Assembly: GCA_902491915.1 (NCBI GenBank)
Contig: CABUJL010000028.1
Span: 1 to 18,548, forward strand
Direction: 5' to 3'
Length of the DNA: 18,548 nt
Source: an uncultured Collinsella sp.
GTDB lineage: Bacteria; Actinomycetota; Coriobacteriia; Coriobacteriales; Coriobacteriaceae
Positions 1 to 6,366 of the stretch are shown here, piece after piece. How positions within the stretch are numbered: position 1 is the stretch's first letter; every line of letters begins with the position of its first letter. The position numbers and the translations under genes are program-made. Under the pieces are notes generated by a model that was not told the DNA's origin, did no database searches, and saw only the letters and a program-made list of their open reading frames with translations.

Positions 1-2250
1 ACCGTCGGCGCGAACAAGAACTCCATCAAGATCATCGGCGACCACACCGACAAGTACGTCCAGGCCTACTTCCAGTACGACTCCAAGAAGACCGGCGGCG
101 TCACCGTCTCGCACCTGCGCTTTGGCGATTCTCCGATCCGTTCGCCGTACTACGTGACCAAGGCCGACTTTGTCGCTTGCCACAACCCCAGCTACATCGT
201 TAAGGGCTTCAAGATGGTCCGCGACGTCAAGCCGGGCGGCACCTTCCTGGTCAACTGCCAGTGGAGCGACGAGGAGTTCGCCGAGCACATGCCCGCCGTG
301 GCCAAGCGCTACATCGCGAACAACAACGTCAACGTCTACCTGATCGACGCTATCGACCTGGCCGCCAAGGTCGGCATGGGCAAGCGCACCAACACGGTGC
401 TCCAGTCCGCCTTCTTCGCGCTGGCCAAGGTCCTGCCCGCCGAGGACGCCCTGCAGTACATGAAGGACGCGGCTACCAAGTCCTACATGAAGAAGGGCCA
501 GGCTATCGTCGACGCCAACCACAAGGCCATCGATGCCGGCGCTACCGCCTTCCGTAAGTTCGAGGTTCCGGCCGACTGGGCTACCGCCGAGGACGCCGCT
601 CCCGTCGAGCTCTCCGAGGAGACCAAGTCCGCCATCGCCCAGCAGGTCAAGAACCTGCTCGAGCCCATCGATCGCATGGATGGCGACAGCCTGCCCGTTT
701 CCGCCTTCGTCGGTTGCGCCGACGGCCAGTTTGAGCTGGGCGCCTCCGCATACGAGAAGCGCGGCGTCGCCGTGGTCGTTCCTCACTGGGACGAGACCAA
801 GTGCATCCAGTGCAACCAGTGCGCCTATGTGTGCCCGCATGCCACCATCCGTCCGTTCGCGATGACCGAGGACGAGGCTGCCGCCGCGCCCGAGGCTACC
901 CGCACGCTCGACGCCATGGGCCCCAAGGCCAAGGGCATGAAGTTCACCATGGCCGTGTCCCCGCTCGACTGCATGGGCTGCACCAACTGCGTCAAGGTCT
1001 GCCCCAAGGGTGCCCTCGAGATGGTTCCCACCGAGCAGGAGATGGATCAGCAGCCCGTTTGGGACTATATGGTCGAGAACGTCTCCGAGAAGAAGGAGCT
1101 CATCGCGGCCAACGTCAAGGGTAGCCAGTTTAAGCAGCCCTACCTGGAGTTCTCCGGCTCCTGCGCCGGCTGCGCCGAGACCGCCTATGCACGTCTGGTG
1201 ACCCAGGTCGCCGGCGACCGCATGTTCATCTCCAACGCCACCGGCTGCTCCTCCATTTGGGGCAACCCCGCTGCCACCGCTCCTTACTGCAAGGACAAGG
1301 ACGGTCACGGCCCGGCGTGGAACAACTCCCTGTTCGAGGACAATGCCGAGCACGGTCTGGGCATGGCCGTCGGTTACGAGGCCGTCCAGAAGAAGCTGAT
1401 CGCCGCTACCCAGGACATCATCGCTGCCGATGGTCCGTCCGATGAGCTCAAGGCTGCCGGCCAGGCTTGGATCGACTCCGTCAACGACGCCGAGGCCTCC
1501 AAGACCGCTGCCGCTGCCTACGTTGCCGAGCTCGAGAAGTGCGGCTGCGACGCTTCCAAGGCGATCCTCGCTGACAAGGCTTACCTCACCAAGAAGTCCT
1601 TCTGGATCTTCGGCGGCGACGGTTGGGCCTACGACATCGGCTTCGGTGGCCTGGACCACGTCCTGGCTTCCGGCCACAACGTCAACGTCTTCGTCTTCGA
1701 CACCGAGGTTTACTCCAACACCGGCGGTCAGGCCTCCAAGGCCTCGAACCTGGGCCAGGTCGCTCAGTTCGCCGCTGCCGGTAAGGTGACCAAGAAGAAG
1801 TCCCTGGCCGAGATTGCCATGAGCTACGGCTACGTCTACGTGGCGCAGGTCGCCATGGGCGCCAATCCGGCTCAGACCCTCAAGGCCATCCACGAGGCCG
1901 AGGCCTACGACGGCCCGTCCCTCATCATCGGCTACAGCCCCTGCGAGATGCACTCCATCAAGAAGGGCGGCATGCAGAACTGCCAGGCCGAGATGAAGAA
2001 GGCTGTCGAGTGCGGTTATTGGAACCTCTTCCGCTTCAACCCCGAGGCTGCTGCCGGCAAGAAGTTCTCGCTCGATTCCAAGGAGCCCGCGGGCGGTTAT
2101 CAGGAGTTCCTGATGAACGAGGCCCGTTACGCTTCTCTGACGCGTTCCTTCCCCGAGCGCGCCGAGGAGCTCTTCAAGGAGAACGAGCAGGCCGCTATGG
2201 ACCGCTACGCTCACCTGCTGAAGCTCAAGACGGTGTACAACGAGGCCTAG
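1..2250 (+). CDS. nifJ: Pyruvate:ferredoxin (flavodoxin) oxidoreductase, 5'-truncated by the window edge
   Basis: Oxidises pyruvate with CoA to acetyl-CoA and CO2 and passes electrons to ferredoxin or flavodoxin; a cytoplasmic, oxygen-sensitive enzyme of anaerobes. The reading frame is open from base 1, so the first in-frame GTG or ATG is not the start. The 749 residues seen compare with about 1,170-1,200 in the one-chain family, so the N-terminal pyrimidine-binding part is missing. Visible in order: the gamma-type domain (GANKNSIKIIG near the start), two CxxCxxCxxxCP ferredoxin clusters at about residues 268 and 324, the SGSCAGCAET and NATGCSSIWG cysteines of the proximal cluster, a thiamine-diphosphate motif GDGWAYDIG at about 539 followed by YSNTGGQASKAS, and the late YSPCEMH cysteine. 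Codons end mostly in C or G, as in a highly expressed gene. It ends in TAG before a large terminator palindrome. Identification is near certain. Confidence 0.98.
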   Translation, partial: TVGANKNSIKIIGDHTDKYVQAYFQYDSKKTGGVTVSHLRFGDSPIRSPYYVTKADFVACHNPSYIVKGFKMVRDVKPGGTFLVNCQWSDEEFAEHMPAVAKRYIANNNVNVYLIDAIDLAAKVGMGKRTNTVLQSAFFALAKVLPAEDALQYMKDAATKSYMKKGQAIVDANHKAIDAGATAFRKFEVPADWATAEDAAPVELSEETKSAIAQQVKNLLEPIDRMDGDSLPVSAFVGCADGQFELGASAYEKRGVAVVVPHWDETKCIQCNQCAYVCPHATIRPFAMTEDEAAAAPEATRTLDAMGPKAKGMKFTMAVSPLDCMGCTNCVKVCPKGALEMVPTEQEMDQQPVWDYMVENVSEKKELIAANVKGSQFKQPYLEFSGSCAGCAETAYARLVTQVAGDRMFISNATGCSSIWGNPAATAPYCKDKDGHGPAWNNSLFEDNAEHGLGMAVGYEAVQKKLIAATQDIIAADGPSDELKAAGQAWIDSVNDAEASKTAAAAYVAELEKCGCDASKAILADKAYLTKKSFWIFGGDGWAYDIGFGGLDHVLASGHNVNVFVFDTEVYSNTGGQASKASNLGQVAQFAAAGKVTKKKSLAEIAMSYGYVYVAQVAMGANPAQTLKAIHEAEAYDGPSLIIGYSPCEMHSIKKGGMQNCQAEMKKAVECGYWNLFRFNPEAAAGKKFSLDSKEPAGGYQEFLMNEARYASLTRSFPERAEELFKENEQAAMDRYAHLLKLKTVYNEA

Positions 2251-2260
2251 GTCTCCCACC

Positions 2261-2385
2261 GCAGGATCTGAGGGCTGACCTTCGCGGACGTCCTCGGACA
2301 TGAAAGAACCCCCGCTGCGCACTACGTGCGGCGGGGGTTCTTTCGTCCTGCGGAGTGTCCGCGAAGGTCAGCCCTCAGATCCTGC
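2261..2385. repeat. 125-bp nested palindrome with perfect 29-bp outer arms
   Basis: Bases 2261-2289 are the exact reverse complement of 2357-2385. Between them sits a second perfect 14-bp inverted repeat (2302-2315 with 2331-2344) and, inside that, a 5-bp stem (2318-2322 with 2326-2330). The two arm systems are separated by 12-nt spacers that resemble each other (GTCCTCGGACAT and GTCCTGCGGAGT). The element starts 10 nt after the nifJ stop. I read it as an extended bidirectional terminator or 3'-end-protecting structure. A small terminal-inverted-repeat element is an alternative, but I see no flanking target duplication. Confidence 0.9.
2302..2344 (+). terminator. Rho-independent terminator of nifJ (core hairpin, probably bidirectional)
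   Basis: Perfect 14-bp stem GAAAGAACCCCCGC / GCGGGGGTTCTTTC, extended by a short CGCAC-TAC-GTGCG tip with a 2-nt bulge. The 3' arm ends in TTCTTTC, giving the U-rich tail, and the 5' arm supplies the same on the opposite strand. It is the core of the larger palindrome. Confidence 0.85.
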
Positions 2386-2456
2386 TACGACTACGTCCTT
2401 GGATTGTGTGGCTGAATGAAGGACGTGGTTGGTGGGGCCTTTTGTCCCGGTCGCTG

Positions 2457-2477
2457 TTTCGCGGCTTTGCCGCGAAA
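2457..2477. repeat. REP-like palindrome, copy 1
   Basis: Perfect 9-bp stem TTTCGCGGC / GCCGCGAAA with a TTT loop. It is identical over all 21 bases to the copy at 2539-2559 and is followed by a GC-rich GGCGCG tail. This looks like a small interspersed intergenic palindrome; a genome-wide copy count would test it. Confidence 0.75.
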
Positions 2478-2538
2478 GGCGCGTTGCTTTGGGGATGGAT
2501 GGGGGGCGGGGTTGTTGCGGCTTCTTATCCCTTTGCTT

Positions 2539-2559
2539 TTTCGCGGCTTTGCCGCGAAA
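2539..2559. repeat. REP-like palindrome, copy 2
   Basis: Same 21-base palindrome (TTTCGCGGC, TTT, GCCGCGAAA) as at 2457-2477, in the same orientation 82 nt downstream. It is followed by CGCGCAG. The flanks differ from copy 1, so the palindrome itself is the repeated unit. Confidence 0.75.
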
Positions 2560-2577
2560 CGCGCAGCACTATGGAAA

Positions 2578-2611
2578 GGGCTGGGGACGCTGTTGTTGGC
2601 GTCTCCAGCCC
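2578..2611 (-). terminator. Probable terminator of the minus-strand operon
   Basis: A 13-bp inverted repeat (2578-2590 with 2599-2611; one G-U pair) with an 8-nt loop lies 56 nt past the stop of the minus-strand gene ending at 2668. Read on the minus strand the stem is followed only by a short TTTCC, so the U-tract is weak. Confidence 0.5.
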
Positions 2612-2667
2612 TCTGATTGCTACTTTGGGTTCCGTGGTGGGACTATGTTGGTGCTACCTGGCTGTTT

Positions 2668-3192
2668 TTACCTTGTCTCGCCGCTCTCTGTGCGTAGGCG
2701 GTAGCCGTGGACGAGGTCGCTAATAGCCGGCCAGGGAATCTGGCGGTCGACCCAAAATTGGAGCTGGACCAGATAGCGCTCGGTGGCGCGGGTGAGGGCC
2801 GCGAACTGTTCGTGAGTCTCAACCTGGGCGTAGAGGTCGCGGCTGTGGGCGAGGATTGCCGTGGTGTCATCCATTTTGCCGGTGACGTCGAAGGCGCCCG
2901 AGAACCAGTCGCACAGGCGCGCGGCGCTGTTGTTGATCGTTGCGAGGTCGGCGGTGCCGTCGTTGGCGTTTTCGTTGGCCTGGGCTCGCAGGAGGGAGAG
3001 GGCGTCGGCGGCGTTCATACAGTAGCCGACGGTGAAGTTCCAGACGGCGAATTCGCGGCCGGTGTCGAGTTTGCGGCGGCGCATGTAGTCGATGTCACGC
3101 GGTTCCTCGAGCATCATTTGATCGGCGAGGGCCTCAAGTGCAGTGGTGTACTCGGCAAGGTCGAGCGTGAGCAGATTGTTGATATCCATCAT
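2668..3192 (-). CDS. Hypothetical 174-residue helical protein, second gene of a two-gene operon
   Basis: I do not recognise this protein. It is 174 residues, soluble-looking, with no signal peptide or membrane segment and a composition suggesting mostly alpha helix. Notable patches are REFAVWNFTVGYCMNAADAL (about residues 46-65), LCDWFSGAFDV (93-103) and a conserved-looking tail, QFWVDRQIPWPAISDLVHGY (145-164). The start is the ATG at 3192: a GGAGG (3200-3204 on the plus map) lies 7 nt upstream, and only 2 nt separate it from the stop of the preceding gene, so translation is probably coupled. A second ATG follows immediately at 3189. The opposite strand is open across most of this region, but that frame lacks a ribosome binding site and reads like an antisense shadow. 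Co-expression with the cyclophilin-like protein is the only functional clue. Confidence 0.75.
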   Translation of the reverse strand: MMDINNLLTLDLAEYTTALEALADQMMLEEPRDIDYMRRRKLDTGREFAVWNFTVGYCMNAADALSLLRAQANENANDGTADLATINNSAARLCDWFSGAFDVTGKMDDTTAILAHSRDLYAQVETHEQFAALTRATERYLVQLQFWVDRQIPWPAISDLVHGYRLRTESGETR

Positions 3193-3194
3193 CT

Positions 3195-3611
3195 TTAGGC
3201 CTCCGTTTCGATCTCGACGATTTCGTTTTTAATGTACATGCCCTGGTTGTCCCAGACATTGCGGCAGGCGGCGGCAAAACGCTCGCGGTCGGCTTCGCAG
3301 ATGCGGGCGAACATGTTGCAGGTGCCAAAGGGCTCGCACACGTCAAAGAAGATGCAAATTGACGACCAGCCGCCATACCAGCTCACGGCGCCCGCCGGCT
3401 CGTGAAAGACGGGGTTCTCGATGTGCTCGTAGTTGGCGATGGGGCCCGATACGGGATAGGTTACCTCGGCATCGCAGATTTTGGCCGAAAAGATACGTGA
3501 CTCGACCGGACAGGACGATTCGAACAGCTTGCATGCCTCGGGAGCCTTGTCCCAGAGCATGTCGGCGAGAAACGTCTCACCATTCAGCGTGATCTTGAGC
3601 ATTTTTGTCAT
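3195..3611 (-). CDS. Cyclophilin-like (DUF3830-type) domain protein
   Basis: A 138-residue cytoplasmic protein made of one small beta-rich domain. The segments MLKITLNGETFLADMLWDKAPEA at the start and GAVSWYGGWSSICIFFD-x-CEPFG near residues 74-96 resemble the DUF3830/TM1367-like branch of the cyclophilin-like fold. Members of that branch are usually about 120-160 residues and have no established peptidyl-prolyl isomerase activity. It is cysteine-rich (seven Cys), unusual for the family as I know it. I chose the ATG at 3611 because AGGAGG lies 8 nt upstream. A longer GTG start at 3698 exists, but its extension overlaps a leader hairpin and has no ribosome binding site. It is the first gene of a tight minus-strand pair. 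Family assignment is by pattern only and moderately sure; substrate or partner unknown. Confidence 0.75.
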   Translation of the reverse strand: MTKMLKITLNGETFLADMLWDKAPEACKLFESSCPVESRIFSAKICDAEVTYPVSGPIANYEHIENPVFHEPAGAVSWYGGWSSICIFFDVCEPFGTCNMFARICEADRERFAAACRNVWDNQGMYIKNEIVEIETEA

Positions 3612-3697
3612 AGTAAGGACCTCCTCAATCCGTCGCTCAAGGGGTTCGCTGGCGGATAAGGAGAAGGCAGCAGCGGGGTCGCCGAACCCAAACTTCA

Positions 3698-3713
3698 CGA
3701 CAGATCTCTGTCG
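3698..3713 (-). other. Inverted repeat in the leader of the minus-strand operon
   Basis: CGACAG-ATCT-CTGTCG forms a perfect 6-bp stem with a 4-nt loop. It lies between the predicted promoter and the start at 3611, so it could be an operator or an RNA hairpin in an approximately 120-nt leader. Confidence 0.4.
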
Positions 3714-3737
3714 CCCCAGCCCGCGCTGTTCTTCGCT

Positions 3738-3767
3738 AAAGTACCATGCCGTAATTGCGCGCGCAAT
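3738..3767 (-). promoter_or_regulatory. Candidate promoter with a 14-bp operator-like palindrome for the minus-strand operon
   Basis: Read on the minus strand: TTGCGC (-35; 3761-3766), a 17-nt spacer, then TACTTT (-10; 3738-3743). Overlapping the -35 is the perfect palindrome ATTGCGC/GCGCAAT (3754-3767), well placed for repressor binding. Both hexamers match consensus only partly, so the promoter call is tentative; the palindrome itself is certain. Confidence 0.4.
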
Positions 3768-4090
3768 ATCAGTTTTTGATTTTCTGGAAGCGGCAACCGA
3801 CGAGACGGCTCGCCGGCCGCCGGCCGACGCGCGGCAAAGGCACTCGTCTATTCCTTAAGTTGGATGAAAAACGCCATGTTATTGCAGGGCTGCATACTCG
3901 TCCAATAAGTGCATAGAATCTCGTATAGTGCGAGTAAGATTTTGCGCTGTCTGTTTTATGTTTAGCAAAGATACAGTTTGCATAATCTGGTCTAATCCCT
4001 GCTCTATTAAAATAAAGTTGCACGTAAATGACGTAGATATGCTTGAGCTGGGGTTCTGTACGCTGAGCGGATAAAAACGACCGTTCACCG

Positions 4091-4117
4091 TTCAACTATT
4101 TTCAAAATGAATAAAAT
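4091..4117 (+). promoter_or_regulatory. Weak candidate promoter of arcC
   Basis: TTCAAC (4091-4096), a 15-nt spacer and TAAAAT (4112-4117) within the AT-rich leader. The spacer is short and the -35 poor. TATAAA at 4133-4138 is an alternative -10 without a clear -35. Confidence 0.25.
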
Positions 4118-4140
4118 GAGCGATAAAGAGAATATAAACC

Positions 4141-4178
4141 TTAATAAACTCGCGTATTGCACGGGCGCGGGTTATTAA
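4141..4178 (+). other. Bulged hairpin in the arcC leader
   Basis: TTAATAA-A-CTCGCG (4141-4154) can pair with CGCGGGTTATTAA (4166-4178): 13 base pairs with one bulged A and one wobble, around an 11-nt loop. It ends 35 nt before the arcC start codon, so it would lie in the 5' untranslated RNA and could influence translation or mark a regulator site. No T-tract follows, so it is not a terminator. Confidence 0.45.
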
Positions 4179-4213
4179 TGGGTTGTAGGCCTTTTACAGA
4201 AAGGATTCCAGCA

Positions 4214-5176
4214 ATGTCTAAGCCTCTTGGCAAGCCCGATCGTATTGTCGTCGCCCTTGGCGGCAACGCTCTCGGCAACAATCCTGTTGAGCAGATCGAG
4301 GCCGTGAGCAACACCGCTCACGCTCTTCTCGGCCTGATCGAGCAGGGCAACGAGATCATCATCACCCACGGCAACGGTCCGCAGGTCGGCATGATCCAGA
4401 ACGCCTTCGCCGCCGCCCACGACGCCATCGGCACCCCCGAGATGCCGCTGCCCGAGTGCGGCGCCATGTCCCAGGGCTACATCGGCTATCACCTGCAGCA
4501 GGGCATCGGCCGCGAGATGCACAAGCGCTATAAGCGTTGGCACGCCGCAACCGTCGTCACCCAGATCGAGTGCGACCCGGACGATCCTGCGTTCAAGAAC
4601 CCGACCAAGCCGATCGGCCCCTTCTACACCGAGGAGCAGGCCAAGGAGTTCATGGCCGAGGATCCTTCCAAGGTCTTCGTCGAGGATTCCGGCCGCGGCT
4701 GGCGTCGCGTCGTCGCTTCCCCCGATCCCAAGAAGATCGTCGAGGCTGACTCCATCCTCAACCTGCTCGACAACGAGTTCATCGTCATCGCCTGCGGTGG
4801 CGGCGGCATCCCCGTCGTCCGCGACTACGAGAACAAGGGCTGCTACAAGGGCGTTCCCGCCGTCATCGACAAGGACCTGGGCGGCGAGCTGCTGGCCGAG
4901 GACTGCGACGCTGACGTTCTGTTCCTGCTGACCGCCGTTGAGCATGTCGCCATCAACTTTGGCAAGCCCAACCAGGAGGAGCTCGAGGACATCACCGCCG
5001 ACGAGGCCGAGCGCCTGGCCGACGAGGGCCAGTTCGGCAAGGGTTCCATGGAGCCCAAGGTCCGCGCTGCCATCAAGTTCGCCCGTTCCCGCAAGGGCCG
5101 CACCTGCATCATCGGCGCTCTGGACAAGGCCGCCGAGACCATGGCCGGCCTCTCCGGTACCCGCATCCACGAGTAG
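4214..5176 (+). CDS. arcC: Carbamate kinase
   Basis: Catalyses carbamoyl phosphate + ADP to ATP + carbamate (NH3 + CO2), the energy-yielding last step of arginine deiminase, agmatine or ureide breakdown; cytoplasmic. 320 residues, typical of the family (about 310). Visible motifs of the amino-acid-kinase fold: VVALGGNAL (12-20), HGNGPQVGM (52-60), AMSQGYIGYHLQQ (84-96), the KPIGPFYTEEQA lid segment (132-143), ACGGGGIPV (193-201), AVIDKDLGGELLA (216-228) and GSMEPKVRAA (277-286). The ATG at 4214 is preferred to the in-frame start at 4157: AGAAAGGA lies just upstream, and MSKPLG leads straight into the fold. No arginine deiminase or ornithine carbamoyltransferase gene is next to it, so the source of carbamoyl phosphate is not shown here. 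A strong terminator follows, suggesting a single-gene transcript. Confidence 0.97.
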   Translation: MSKPLGKPDRIVVALGGNALGNNPVEQIEAVSNTAHALLGLIEQGNEIIITHGNGPQVGMIQNAFAAAHDAIGTPEMPLPECGAMSQGYIGYHLQQGIGREMHKRYKRWHAATVVTQIECDPDDPAFKNPTKPIGPFYTEEQAKEFMAEDPSKVFVEDSGRGWRRVVASPDPKKIVEADSILNLLDNEFIVIACGGGGIPVVRDYENKGCYKGVPAVIDKDLGGELLAEDCDADVLFLLTAVEHVAINFGKPNQEELEDITADEAERLADEGQFGKGSMEPKVRAAIKFARSRKGRTCIIGALDKAAETMAGLSGTRIHE

Positions 5177-5200
5177 CCTCTACTCCATTGCCTCTCTCGT

Positions 5201-5220
5201 GGGCGCCGGGCAAGGCGCCC
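5201..5220. repeat. Small inverted repeat after arcC
   Basis: GGGCGCC / GGCGCCC, a 7-bp stem with a 6-nt loop, between the arcC stop and its terminator. No T-tract follows. Possibly a 3'-end stabilising hairpin. Confidence 0.4.
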
Positions 5221-5242
5221 GCAAACTAGCCTCTCTTCATGA

Positions 5243-5274
5243 GCCCCGCAGTCCGCTCCGACTGCGGGGCTTTT
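5243..5274 (+). terminator. Rho-independent terminator of arcC
   Basis: GCCCCGCAGT (5243-5252) pairs perfectly with ACTGCGGGGC (5261-5270); one more C-G pair closes the loop, and TTTT follows directly. Confidence 0.9.
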
Positions 5275-5284
5275 GCTATTCACC

Positions 5285-5369
5285 TAGTCATTGGGGACGT
5301 TCTTAAATGACTAGTCAAACAAGAGCGTCCCCAATGACCACTCATTTAAGTCTGTCCCCAATGACTAGT
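5285..5369. repeat. REP-like inverted-repeat cluster (ATTGGGGAC modules)
   Basis: Three modules share the core ATTGGGGAC or its complement. Bases 5287-5304 pair with 5321-5338 (18 bp, one G-U), leaving a loop that contains the palindrome GACTAGTC. Alternatively 5285-5310 pairs with a third, slightly diverged module at 5342-5368. The two folds are mutually exclusive. Such GTCCCCAAT palindromes remind me of REP sequences mobilised by RAYT/IS200-type transposases, but none is encoded here. The last bases provide the stop codon of the minus-strand peptidase gene. Confidence 0.75.
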
Positions 5370-6366
5370 AGTAGGCCCACATGGCTTCGACTTCGTTGAG
5401 GACCTCTACGACGCCCCAGCGGCGGGCGCTGCGGCTGGCCGAGTTGGGGTCGTAGACGCCAATCTGGTCGGCATCGTCGATGCCGTAGAGCACGATGTAG
5501 TGGCCTACGTTGGTAAACGTACCGGGGCGCACTGCGGCGATGACGGGCACACCCGAGCGAAGCGCTTGTGTAATCGATTCGCGATCGTTATAGAGCTGTG
5601 TTCCGTTGAGCCCCAGCTGCCACGCACCGCCTGTCATAAACGACCACTCGGTGGCACCGGTGGGGGCGTAGTTGCCGGCTTCGGCCAGTGCGCATATATC
5701 GACCGGCGTCTTATCGGTGTGGCCGGTCTTAAAGATATAGACCATGGTGAGGCAAGTGGGACCGCAAGCGTTTTCTCGAATAGTGCCACTGGCATAGGGC
5801 AGCTCCGACCATGCGGGGTCAATTTGGTAGATGTGGGGCATGGTGCCGGCCTGCCATTGCGAGCATGGGGTCGAGAACGCAAAGGAGTAACCGGGCGAGA
5901 CGGGAGCTTTAAGCAGCTTGTCCTCGGCAGTGGGCTCAAGACCGGCTGATCCGTGGGAGATACAGGATCCCAAAAACACAAAGACGAGGCAGGCGGCGAT
6001 GGAGCAAAGCGCAAGGCGTAGGCGGCGGGCCGGAAGCGCGTGGCTTGTGGTATGCGACACGGGGTGAGGGGCGGAATTGCCGCGATCGCGTTGAGGTCGC
6101 GAAAAGGAGCGCTTGACGTAGTAGTCGGTCTTACGGCGATCGTAGCGGCGTGGCTGCGATGTGTCGGTCTGGCGTTGGCGTGTGCTCGTACTCACGCGGT
6201 CTGACTGCTGCACGGTACGGCTTTGTTGTCGCGAAGAAGCCCCGAGCTGCTCTTGGGGGCGCTGCAGGTTGTCGTTGTCGGAGGTGATTCTGGGCGTTGG
6301 CGTGGTGCGGCCGGCAAGGCGCACGCTTTGTGGCCGTTGGTCGCCGTCATTGTATCCGTATGCCAT
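5365..6366 (-). CDS. Membrane-anchored C39-like cysteine peptidase family protein
   Basis: 333 residues in three parts. Residues 1 to about 114 are disordered-looking and rich in Arg, Gln, Ser and Thr. One hydrophobic segment (about 116-136, LALCSIAACLVFVFLG) follows a cluster of arginines. The rest is a Peptidase_C39_2-type papain-like domain with the likely catalytic Cys in ENACGPTCLTMVY (Cys201), His in VGHYIVLYGID (His289) and Asp in GVYDPNS (Asp306). The positive charges before the membrane segment predict N-in topology with the catalytic domain outside. Family roles include leader-peptide cleavage and murein or surface-protein processing; no substrate is indicated here. I chose the ATG at 6366 because AAGGTGA lies just upstream on the minus strand; a GTG at 6375 is possible. 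The stop codon lies inside a repeat, so the exact C-terminus may vary between strains. Confidence 0.85.
   Translation of the reverse strand: MAYGYNDGDQRPQSVRLAGRTTPTPRITSDNDNLQRPQEQLGASSRQQSRTVQQSDRVSTSTRQRQTDTSQPRRYDRRKTDYYVKRSFSRPQRDRGNSAPHPVSHTTSHALPARRLRLALCSIAACLVFVFLGSCISHGSAGLEPTAEDKLLKAPVSPGYSFAFSTPCSQWQAGTMPHIYQIDPAWSELPYASGTIRENACGPTCLTMVYIFKTGHTDKTPVDICALAEAGNYAPTGATEWSFMTGGAWQLGLNGTQLYNDRESITQALRSGVPVIAAVRPGTFTNVGHYIVLYGIDDADQIGVYDPNSASRSARRWGVVEVLNEVEAMWAYY

Larger units (their letters stand above)
2386..2667. other. Non-coding gap between nifJ and the minus-strand operon
   Basis: No reading frame here has a ribosome binding site or protein-like composition. The gap holds two identical 21-bp palindromes, a weak 8-bp inverted repeat (ACGTCCTT 2393-2400 with AAGGACGT 2419-2426) and a terminator-like hairpin for the opposing operon. 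The strand is rich in G and T runs. Confidence 0.7.
3612..4213. other. 602-nt intergenic regulatory region between divergent transcripts
   Basis: No convincing gene. The half next to the minus operon is GC-rich and carries its predicted promoter and leader hairpin. From about 3850 to 4190 the base composition turns clearly AT-rich, unlike the flanking genes. This part contains a tandem 7-bp repeat (ACCGTTC twice, 4080-4093), a possible promoter, and a bulged hairpin just before arcC. A 108-codon frame on the minus strand (3769-4095) has no ribosome binding site and no family resemblance. Confidence 0.7.

Noticed and set aside
154..156. GTG at 154 as the nifJ start
   Set aside because: The frame is open to base 1 and encodes conserved PFOR sequence before it, so the gene simply begins outside the window.
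2457..2559. CRISPR-like array from the two identical 21-bp repeats
   Set aside because: Only two units, long self-palindromes, 61-nt interval and no cas genes.
2707..3198. 163-codon plus-strand frame opposite the unknown minus-strand gene
   Set aside because: Val/Gly-rich shadow composition and no ribosome site; the minus strand has GGAGG at proper distance and a 2-nt operon gap.
3769..4095. 108-codon minus-strand frame in the gap before arcC
   Set aside because: No ribosome site, no recognisable motif, and it crosses both GC-rich and AT-rich non-coding DNA.
4175..5170. 331-codon minus-strand frame opposite arcC
   Set aside because: Leu/Gly/Asp-rich antisense shadow; carbamate kinase motifs are unambiguous on the plus strand.
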